NCBI RefSeq assembly: GCF_017591425.1
Contig: NW_024465885.1
Span: forward strand, 47,053,001-47,117,000
Reading direction: 5' to 3'
Origin: Ochotona curzoniae
Lineage: Eukaryota > Chordata > Mammalia > Lagomorpha > Ochotonidae
DNA length: 64,000 bases
Shown here: piece after piece, positions 59,101 through 64,000 of the stretch
Numbering within the stretch: the stretch's first letter is position 1
Layout: each line of letters starts with the position of its first letter
Made by a program: the position numbers and the translations under genes
Notes under the pieces: model-generated
Told to the model about the DNA's origin: nothing
The model's input: the letters and a program-made list of their open reading frames with translations, nothing else
The model's database searches: none

Positions 59101-62100
59101 TGTATGACTTTTTAAATTTTATTTCACACAAAGGATTTTATTTTGCCCTATATTAGTAAAATATGACAGAGGTTAAATTCCTGGGTGTGCAAAAATCTTT
59201 TAAGCAAAAATATTGCCCTCTAGTCAGTTGCTAAAATGTATTTGCTTATTTGTAACTTCACTTAACTCATTACAGAAATTGTTTTATGAGGTGTTAACAT
59301 TTTTATTTTACATTGGTAGGGGCCTTATCTAACATTTTAAGTGATGAATCCATTTTAAGCAAAAATATTCTTCCTTCTCTCTTCTGTTTGAGTTTATGTT
59401 TGAGAAAAAATTAATTTATCTTTTTGAAACAGGGTCATTATCGTTATTGTGATGCTCTTTCTATGCTGGGGGAATATGACTGGGCCCTGCAAGCAAATAT
59501 AAAAGCTCAAAAACTCTGTAAAAATGACCCTGAGGGAATCAAGGATCTAATTCAGCAGCATGTAAAGTTACAAAAACAAATAGAAGACCTACAAGGTATT
59601 TCACCTAAAATTCTTTTGGTTTTAGTCGAATTCCCTTTAAAGCATTTAAAGGTGGGTTTTTTTGATTCACAGAGATCCATACATCAATTTTCAGTTGACT
59701 TGCTCTTTTGTTATCCGGCTTAGCTCATTGAAGCTTTTTCATCTTTTATAGAATTATATTAGAGTTATCCATTAGGTAGTTGAGATTTACATTATTTAAT
59801 TGAAATAGATTGCAACCAGATTGTTATGATGTATACTACTTTAGAAAAGTTCTTCCTTGAGAAAATTTGAATAGTTTCTGAAAGAAAGCCATTTTCAGGT
59901 TTCCCTGACTACTGAAGGTATTTCGTAAAGAAAAGGCCCTTCAGTGAGTTGTTGGAGGTCTTTGTACCAGGGTTGCAGTTATTAATTCTGTAGCAGGCTG
60001 GACATGTAGACACACACATATGGCAGAAATTTGCCCTGCAGGCCAGAAGTTGTGGATTTGCCTTCTCCCATTTTTTTTCTCAAGTAATTTTGCTTTCTTT
60101 GATGCCCTTTTGGCATATGTATCTTTCCTGCTTTTTTTTTATATATATATATAATATTTAGTGTCTGTACAGTTGAGCTCAGCAGTTCTTTTTCTCTGGC
60201 AGCATATGGTGATTCTGAGATTGTTAACTCGTTGAAGACAGGTGTTATCTCAGATTCAAATGTATACGTGTCATGGTATCATTATGAAACAGGGCATCAG
60301 ACAGGGTTTCTGTGGGATTCTGTTGACACTACCATAAAACTAAAGACATCTAGAAATGTAAAATTGCTTAGGCTTATTTTTTAATTTCCTAAATTTGATG
60401 TTCTCACTATCAAAGGAAATTTGAAAATATTTAGTAGTCTTTGTTGTCAGTCCTTTGATTGTGTGTGTCTGACTTTTATAGGTCGTACACCTACAAAGAA
60501 TCCGATTAAAGCCTTTTATGAAAGCAAGTGAGTTACCGTCATGTGCATTTAAGATTTATTCGTGTTTGTCGATTGAGTAGTAGATGGCAGCCCCAGTAAG
60601 AGGAGGAGGGTGTGGAGGGAAGACTTTTTCTTTTTTTAAAGTGTTCTGCTGAGGTTCAAGTGGCCTACAAGTTGTCAGATACATTTTGGTGTTTCACAGC
60701 CATTGGGTTGTGTGTTTAGGAGTCCGCAGCCTGTGCTTATGGGGAAAGAGATGAGGTGTCAGTTGGCTGTTCCTGCTTGAACAGGAGAGCCCTGGGACAC
60801 AGCCTGCGCCTCATGCCTTTCCCCTTTGCCCTGGAAGCATGTGCCCCAGCCCTCCGATAACCTGCAGGGTTGGGCGACAGACATGGAAATGCTTACAGGG
60901 CCCGTGGAGCCGCTAGGGCTGCGGCTGAAATAGATGAAGCCGTTTCCCACGTGCTGGGAAGATACTTTAGACCTCAGCATACTCGTATTTTTCTTGGAGT
61001 GATCGTAGTTTTGCTTGAGTTTAATATCAGATTTAAAATAATATTTATGTGTGAAAGTTCCTTTCAGAGATGGGAGAGCTTTTTAAAAGCAGTAATTTCT
61101 TGCTTTCAAGGAAAAATAAGCCTAATTGCTGCAGTGTACTTGAAGTGTAATTTGAAAGAATGCCTATCAGTTAATAGGAATCATTGCTTTTATCCTTTCT
61201 CAGGGCCGGTGCACCTAGGACCTTCCCAGCACCCACATTTAGCGCTTCACTTAACTTTGTGGAGATGGAAAGAGATTTCAGAAAAAGTAACTACACGATG
61301 GCAGGTGGTGGCCATCACACTATAAAGGTAAGTGCAGTTAAAGACTAAAACTAGGCTCGTTCTTGCAGGTGTATTTTTCTTTTAATGGGAAACAAGCACA
61401 GACTGGTTGTTACTTATTGTTATCAAGAAAAAGATCCTCTTTATACAACTATCACAAAGACAGTATTTTAAAGTTGCATTACTTTTTAAATTGCATTTAT
61501 CCCCTCCCTGTGCATGTGTTGGAGCCAAATAGTCTTTTAAGAATGAGTGACAGTAGGTCTTGTGGCCAGGTCAGTCTCACCTGTCAGAATCTTTGGGATT
61601 TTTCTTTTCCTCCCGTCCCTCTTTTGCAGTTTACTTGAGCACCCTGACATCATACCAGCCTGCCCACCCAGCGTCTCTGCCCAAGGTGTTTGTGCAGCCT
61701 CTGTTGCCTTGGCCAGAGGCTCCTTGGTTAAAGGCTGTGCCCAGCAGCAGTCTTGCTCTGATCGTTTCTAGAGAGTACCGAGAGGCCACATCTGAACTCG
61801 GCAGCTGCTGCCTGCTCTCCGCTTGCACTTCTCTTCATTTTTGTGAGGCTAAAATTACAGAGTGGTTTTTGGTATTGGATGAGTGATGGACATTGAAGAG
61901 AACTTTTCCAACTCATTCTAGTGCTTTTGATGAGAATATTGAGACTCTCCAAGAGGCTGCCTTCAGCGAAGAGAGGAAATAAGGGAAGATGGAATCATGC
62001 TAATTCAACAGGGGCATTGCTGAACTGCTGTGTCACACCTCACAGTAACTTCAGAAATATAATTGTCATTGTAGAAATGGTGGTGTTCTATCATGACCTC

Positions 62101-62285
62101 GGGTCATTAGATATTATTTTGTTTGTTTATTCATTTATTGTAATATCCAGCTGCGTGTTTTAGTGCTTGGGTGAGTTCTCTCTGTGTTTTCAGTGTCTCA
62201 CTGATTCTTTTCCCCAACCAGGCGGTAGATGAGGCTATGAAGGTGGATGGCTGTGAGTGTCATCCTGAATTTACTCCCCCACCAA
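35016..62285 (+). CDS. TTC3: TTC3, tetratricopeptide repeat E3 ubiquitin ligase (first 429 residues; 3' part outside window)
   Basis: TTC3 (TPRD/DCRR1) is a protein of about 2,000 residues. It is reported as an E3 ligase for phosphorylated AKT, with a C-terminal RING-H2 finger, and as a Citron-kinase partner in neuronal differentiation. Fourteen coding exons can be placed here: 35016-35159, 35823-35865, 36176-36326, 37267-37345, 38992-39045, 40134-40254, 42461-42546, 44131-44225, 45049-45111, 55275-55329, 59433-59595, 60482-60527, 61204-61327 and 62222-62285. All have GT-AG borders and their phases agree, giving 1,288 nt. The start MDDFSEGDFAVGDYAF has an ideal Kozak context (ACCATGG). The conserved N-terminal region fills residues 1-226. 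TPR units follow at about 230-331 (for example NEEFSKGRFDLAIIYYTRAI, then YGNRALCFLHTGQF, then CDALSMLGEYDWALQANIKA). The last intron runs off the window with the frame open. The RING end is not in view. Confidence 0.97.
35455..35645 (+). mobile_element. 5'-truncated C-type SINE (TTC3 intron 2)
   Basis: It contains gctctgggctcctggctctg and ends ctttcagataaaaaagataa. It is the only SINE in TTC3 introns that runs with the gene. Confidence 0.75.
35823..35865 (+). CDS. TTC3: TTC3 exon 3
   Basis: This 43-nt microexon-sized exon lies between TTCTTCTTTTTAG and GTGAGT. It codes for GMRYKDYAQIERNL plus one base. It is too short to show as an ORF, but the frame fits on both sides. Confidence 0.95.
36176..36326 (+). 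CDS. TTC3: TTC3 exon 4
   Basis: The exon starts after TTTTTATTAAG and ends at GAATGC|GTAAGT. It codes for EFDICTIWCSKPISVLQDYC and on to SRLHPCVENA. A Cys- and Trp-rich conserved block typical of the TTC3 N-terminal region is intact. Confidence 0.96.
36455..36665 (-). mobile_element. C-type SINE, partial (TTC3 intron 4)
   Basis: It has ggcaggctgaagccaggatc and gactccatctggatctccca. The end is lost. Confidence 0.7.
36680..36850 (-). mobile_element. C-type SINE, partial (TTC3 intron 4)
   Basis: Seen through aggactaggccacgactgga and agacccaggtcttcacatgg. It follows another SINE in the same orientation. Confidence 0.65.
37267..37345 (+). CDS. TTC3: TTC3 exon 5
   Basis: This 79-nt exon lies between AAGTAATTTTAG and GTAAGT. 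It codes for AELSLKKLQHLELMEDIVDL then AKKVA, a likely amphipathic helix. The junction with exon 4 rebuilds an Ala codon. Confidence 0.96.
37346..38314. other. TTC3: TTC3 intron 5, first half, nothing recognised
   Basis: No repeat or exon is supported here. Confidence 0.45.
38315..38644 (-). mobile_element. C-type SINE, near full length (TTC3 intron 5)
   Basis: It starts aaaaaaagatttatgattat. The head is catatgggatcccggcgctt. It ends ccatcctactgggtcctg. Confidence 0.88.
38992..39045 (+). CDS. TTC3: TTC3 exon 6
   Basis: This 54-nt exon is in phase 0 at both ends. It codes for NDPFLIEGLLKIGYKIEN between TTTATTTTGCAG and GTAAGT. A skip would keep the frame, so it could be alternatively spliced. 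Confidence 0.95.
39345..39530 (-). mobile_element. C-type SINE, partial (TTC3 intron 6)
   Basis: It starts tgaaaaaatatttatttgag. The centre is deleted. It ends near gtcaaaaacccagcc. Confidence 0.65.
40134..40254 (+). CDS. TTC3: TTC3 exon 7
   Basis: The acceptor is CATTTTGAAACAG and the donor GTAAGT. The exon codes for KILAMEEAINWIKYTGDVTI and on to CWPMLSVFFTE, plus one base of a Tyr codon. The Trp and Cys positions match the TTC3 family as I recall it. Confidence 0.96.
40652..40892 (-). mobile_element. C-type SINE (TTC3 intron 7)
   Basis: It starts cttgtaaatatttatttgaa. The body is gatagccagggctgaaatgg. The head ends ggcatcctgcactgtaacac. Confidence 0.7.
41110..41570. repeat. Ancient transposon-like repeat, family not named (TTC3 intron 7)
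   Basis: It starts with ttttgttgctataactgaat and contains catcatggcagagagagcac and agagaactcacaggggtctc. These are phrases of a common old mammalian element. A relative lies at 62690-63010. Confidence 0.5.
42461..42546 (+). CDS. TTC3: TTC3 exon 8
   Basis: The exon lies between AAAATAAAATTTAG and GTGAGG. It codes for YKFYITKAVTENCNLLEEFK then TRSCMDCIE. The polypyrimidine tract sits further upstream than usual, but family identity and phase support it. Confidence 0.95.
42918..43251 (-). mobile_element. C-type SINE, the best-preserved copy (TTC3 intron 8)
   Basis: It runs tttttttaaagatttattta to ccatgctgctgggccc with gtgcaggttcccaaagcttt and gcgaggactttagccgctag. It is close to what I recall as the pika consensus, so probably a recent insertion. 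Confidence 0.92.
43357..43664 (-). mobile_element. C-type SINE, old (TTC3 intron 8)
   Basis: It starts catatttacttaaaatttta. The body reads actgcaaagccaggctgaga. It ends near gttgtgctcaatgtctgtcc. It is far more diverged than its neighbour. Confidence 0.7.
44131..44225 (+). CDS. TTC3: TTC3 exon 9 (TPR 1)
   Basis: The acceptor is CCTTGGTTTCTCAG. The exon codes for QGELMKMKGNEEFSKGRFDL then AIIYYTRAIEYR. The Gly-Asn, Phe, Ala and Tyr positions of a TPR helix pair are all present. It opens the TPR array at about residue 227. Confidence 0.97.
45049..45111 (+). CDS. TTC3: TTC3 exon 10 (TPR 1/2)
   Basis: This 63-nt exon codes for PENHLLYGNRALCFLHTGQF between TATTTCTTTTAAAG and GTAAGT. The NRALCF block is the start of the second TPR unit. 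A 10.2 kb intron follows, the second longest seen here after intron 1. Confidence 0.97.
45112..47804. other. TTC3: TTC3 intron 10, first part; MIR and other old pieces
   Basis: A MIR-like piece is at about 45,280-45,420 (attattttagtctcacatac). An old repeat piece is at about 46,225-46,375 (tggtagaaaatttggaaaat, aagaagaaaataaaaatcaa). The rest is unrecognised, with no exon. Confidence 0.45.
47805..48560 (+). mobile_element. Old L1 3' end, sense (TTC3 intron 10)
   Basis: Classic old-L1 phrases: catcagattggcaaaaataa, gtgtccatcagtaggggaat and acattgtggtatattcatac. The reading frame is broken. The minus-strand 163-codon frame here is a shadow. Confidence 0.8.
48561..50451. other. TTC3: TTC3 intron 10, middle, no exon or clear repeat
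   Basis: A 17-T run is at 49763-49779. The rest is unique-looking. Confidence 0.4.
50452..50776 (-). mobile_element. C-type SINE, first of a tandem pair (TTC3 intron 10)
   Basis: It runs attttttttttaagattatt to gctgccacactgggccc. The body gatgcagggtcccaaggctt is intact. Confidence 0.9.
50777..51063 (-). mobile_element. C-type SINE, second of a tandem pair (TTC3 intron 10)
   Basis: It begins directly after the first (aagtttatttttattgggaa) and ends gtcattgtgccaggcccc. It has a short deletion in the body. It is likely an insertion next to, or into the tail of, its neighbour. Confidence 0.88.
51180..51850 (+). repeat. Possible second copy of the unnamed ancient repeat (TTC3 intron 10)
   Basis: The part ggcatgctgaattgaaggaa and tcatccagattgaaatgtca resembles the family seen at 31300-32655. 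The match is weak and by eye. Confidence 0.3.
52352..52661 (-). mobile_element. C-type SINE (TTC3 intron 10)
   Basis: It starts ttttaacctaaagattcatt. The body is actgggcctgggccaggttg. It ends cgcactgtaacactgacccc. Confidence 0.82.
52970..54125 (-). mobile_element. Old L1 3' region, antisense (TTC3 intron 10)
   Basis: Recognised by ctgctgttgatgggcatttg, cacattccagctagcagtgt, tagtttgcatttccacaagt and gtgctcttttgcccactttt. Frames are broken. Confidence 0.8.
54145..54465 (-). mobile_element. C-type SINE, near full length (TTC3 intron 10)
   Basis: It starts ttacacagttttttaaaaaa. The body is gtgcagggtcccaaggcttt. It ends gctgttgccctggcccc. It inserted at the edge of the old L1. Confidence 0.9.
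54800..54925 (+). mobile_element. MIR fragment (TTC3 intron 10)
   Basis: The run ttacagatgagaaaggggga and the following ccaatgtcctagcatctctg fit the 3' half of MIR. Confidence 0.55.
55275..55329 (+). CDS. TTC3: TTC3 exon 11 (TPR 2)
   Basis: This 55-nt exon lies after TTTTTCATTTTAG and before GTAGGT. It codes for RNAVGDGKRAIILKNSWPK, the second helix of TPR 2 and the Trp-Pro that ends it. Confidence 0.96.
55377..55632 (-). mobile_element. C-type SINE (TTC3 intron 11)
   Basis: It starts gaaaaagatttta and lies about 50 bp downstream of the exon 11 donor. The body is agccagggctgggccaggct. The head is partly lost. Confidence 0.78.
55738..55800. repeat. (GA)n then (GT)n simple repeat (TTC3 intron 11)
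   Basis: Runs of gagagagagagcgagaggga are followed by tatgtgtgtgtgtg. A purine tract joins an alternating purine-pyrimidine tract. Confidence 0.9.
55801..58207. other. TTC3: TTC3 intron 11, middle; no exon
   Basis: A MIR-like scrap is near 57,590-57,680 (cacctgagagaactgagtcc). The rest is unrecognised. Confidence 0.4.
58208..58504 (-). mobile_element. C-type SINE (TTC3 intron 11)
   Basis: It has ccacttggatgcaaggcccc and ggccactttctgctgctttt. It ends ctactgtgctggccccc. Confidence 0.84.
58505..59432. other. TTC3: End of TTC3 intron 11, nothing recognised
   Basis: AT-rich, with no repeat or exon supported before the exon 12 acceptor. Confidence 0.4.
59433..59595 (+). CDS. TTC3: TTC3 exon 12 (TPR 3)
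   Basis: The acceptor is CTTTTTGAAACAG and the donor is the weaker GTATTT. The exon codes for GHYRYCDALSMLGEYDWALQ and on to KLQKQIEDLQ. The third TPR unit is followed by a Lys/Gln-rich helix that caps the array. An open frame continues past the donor by chance. Confidence 0.96.
59596..60481. other. TTC3: TTC3 intron 12
   Basis: It contains only a short (TA)n at 60139-60155; otherwise unrecognised. Confidence 0.4.
60482..60527 (+). CDS. TTC3: TTC3 exon 13
   Basis: This 46-nt exon lies between CTGACTTTTATAG and GTGAGT. It codes for RTPTKNPIKAFYES and is the linker just after the TPR array. Confidence 0.94.
61204..61327 (+). CDS. TTC3: TTC3 exon 14
   Basis: The acceptor is ATCCTTTCTCAG and the donor GTAAGT. 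The exon codes for KAGAPRTFPAPTFSASLNFV and on to MAGGGHHTIK. The core SLNFVEMERDFRK is conserved in form. The flanks differ clearly from the human protein as I remember it, so this linker seems to change fast. Confidence 0.93.
62222..62285 (+). CDS. TTC3: TTC3 exon 15 (last seen in the window)
   Basis: The acceptor is TTTTCCCCAACCAG and the donor GTGAGT. The exon codes for AVDEAMKVDGCECHPEFTPP then P, plus one base. The Cys-x-Cys-His motif matches the TTC3 family as remembered. Later exons lie beyond position 64,000. Confidence 0.95.
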
Positions 62286-62689
62286 GTGAGTATGACTTCC
62301 TCTTGTAGGTTAATGTAAAGTAGCCTGAACTTTTATGCCATAAAATTTGCACAAGCTTCACTTACATCGACAGTTCTCACTTTATTTTGTAAAATTTCTG
62401 TGTTAAGAAAGCAGTGAATATTGATTTAAAGTTGGTACTCAGTTGCGCCTGAATTTTCTTCAGGCAGTCATTATTGTTGAAAGTTTCAGTTGTTGCCTCT
62501 ACCCCCAAGGACTCCTGGTTCTGATTGGCATCCGCCTTGAAATGTTAGTATCTCAGGTACTGTTTATCTGCCTTTGTATGCTTGTCTGTGTTTAATACAC
62601 AAAATGGGATAAATTAGTGTAATCTTCCAGTAACTAATTTTCACCCTGTTAATGTGTTCCCTTTGAGAATACATTCTCCTTGGCATGTT

Positions 62690-63010
62690 TCAGTCTACTA
62701 TAACAAAATTAACAAGCACTGTGTAGCTGCTGAACATTTATTTCTCATATTTTGGAGACTGGCAAATCCACTGTTCAGGCGCCAGCCAGTTCAGTGGGGG
62801 CCTTCCCGCTTGGTTCACGCTGAGTCGTGGATGTTCATCTTCACTGTGTCCTCACGCTGGGATCTCTTCATTGGGCACTGACTAAATCCACGAGGGCTCT
62901 GCCGCAATACCTAATCGCTCCCTAACGTCCTGTTTGCTCGTGCCATCACCTGTGGGCTAGACTTTCACATCGGACTTTTGGAGGCAGACTCAAACTTTCA
63001 GACCGTAACG
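62690..63010. repeat. Ancient transposon-like repeat, family not named (TTC3 intron 15)
   Basis: It opens cagtctactataacaaaatt with atttatttctcatattttgg and then ttcactgtgtcctcacgctg. It looks like a relative of the element at 41110-41570. Confidence 0.5.
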
Positions 63011-63129
63011 GCTAATTCTTACTCGAGTGCACTCCGTGCAGGTGCTTATTTAAGCATCTGGTAAACTTGCTTGGGAGATGAAGCTTCCAGAAAAACAAAT
63101 TTTCATGCTTCATTTCTTTTTAGAGAGTT

Positions 63130-63405
63130 TTTTTTTTTTTAATTTATTTTACTGAATAGGGAGAGAGACAGACCTGCCATCTGATACCCCAGATGCCTGC
63201 ACTGGCTTGATGGGCCAGGGTGAAGCTGGGAGCTGGAAATGCCCATGCGGGTCTCCTGTGTGGGTGGCAGGGAGCCAAGCACATGAGGTGTAGGTGCTGC
63301 TTCTCATTGTGCGCCGTGGCTGGAAGCTGGATTCGAACCAGGGTACTCTGACAGGGAACGCAGGGCACAACAAGCAACATCCTGTCACTGCTTCACACCT
63401 CTGCC
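63130..63405 (-). mobile_element. C-type SINE (TTC3 intron 15)
   Basis: It starts tttttttttttaatttattt. The body includes gggccagggtgaagctggga. The tRNA B-box-like tggattcgaaccagggtact is well kept. Confidence 0.8.
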
Positions 63406-63817
63406 CTTCCTTTCTTTATTTCCTTTATACTACAAGATTTTGATAAACTTTTCCAAATTGAATTACATGCTTTCCTGTCAGTTAAACAGAGGAAAATTCT
63501 TAGGAAAATTCTTAATGATTCAAGGTGGTTGTTGCATGAAATAGTTCCTTCTCTCCAGCGTTCCACTAGCGGTTCTTCCGCGGCTAGTGGGGAGAGGTGC
63601 TGGGCTTTCTGGTTAGGGGCACTTTGCCTTTATTTCCTTCCTCTTGCTTATTGCTTGTTTTCTCTTAAGTTTTGTTTCTAGCACTTACTTGCATCTTTGG
63701 CTATCCATGGCTCTAACTTCTCTCAGGCTCCAGCTGCTCAATGCAGGCACTTTGATTTTGTTAGCTTTAGCATACTTTTAGAGTGGGAAACTCAAGTAAT
63801 TATTTAAGATAGTGAAC

Positions 63818-64000
63818 TTTTAAAAAAAAATTTATTTATTTTGATTGGAAAATTAGATATACAGAGAGGAAGAAAGATTCACTCCCCAAGCGACTGCAAA
63901 GGCCAGACCTGAGCTGATCTGAAAGCAGGAGCCAGGAACCTCTTCTGGGTCTCCCACACGGGTGCAGGGTCCCAAAGCTTTCTGCTGTTCTCGACTGCTT
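63818..64000 (-). mobile_element. C-type SINE cut by the window edge (TTC3 intron 15)
   Basis: It starts acttttaaaaaaaaatttat and continues through gtgcagggtcccaaagcttt to the last base. The head lies outside the window. Confidence 0.9.

Noticed and set aside
60870..61325. 151-codon plus frame across TTC3 exon 14
   Set aside because: It reads exon 14 in the wrong frame and begins within intron 13. The spliced frame matches the TTC3 family.

Overview
This is mammalian nuclear DNA, almost certainly from a lagomorph. About forty tRNA-derived C-type SINEs lie scattered through it, a family restricted to rabbits, hares and pikas. The wording of the SINE body (phrases such as 'gtgcagggtcccaaggctttgggcc') fits the pika version better than the rabbit one, so Ochotona is my best guess; this is inference from recall. 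The gene order (PIGP and TTC3 head to head) matches human 21q22.13, the Down syndrome region.

Layout. Positions 1-17,200 are mostly intergenic: SINEs in both orientations, simple repeats, a fossil hAT-like transposon and unique sequence without a recognisable gene. The one exception is an unidentified minus-strand open exon at 7,129-7,385 with a good splice acceptor. PIGP runs on the minus strand from about 24.06 kb to 17.2 kb. All four coding exons are present, every junction is canonical, and they give 134 residues. A CpG island at about 23.5-24.9 kb carries the promoters of both genes with no TATA box. TTC3 starts on the plus strand with a noncoding exon ending at 24,233. After a 10.8 kb first intron, coding begins at 35,016, and fourteen coding exons can be placed up to 62,285. 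They keep one reading frame for 429 residues and include the tetratricopeptide repeats. The rest of TTC3, including its RING finger, lies beyond the window.

The two genes share a control region but not a pathway. PIGP is a small ER membrane subunit of the enzyme that starts GPI-anchor synthesis. TTC3 is an E3 ubiquitin ligase reported to act on phosphorylated AKT. The introns hold decayed L1 elements (25.4-28.5, 47.8-48.6 and 53.0-54.1 kb), MIRs and other ancient repeats. In TTC3 the SINEs are almost all antisense to the gene (18 of 19). Other local oddities are a 54-bp minisatellite in the last PIGP intron, a 114-bp direct duplication linking the PIGP 3' end to its third intron, and a 210-bp polypurine tract just inside TTC3 intron 1. 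I found no CRISPR, prokaryotic or viral gene content and no obvious new system.
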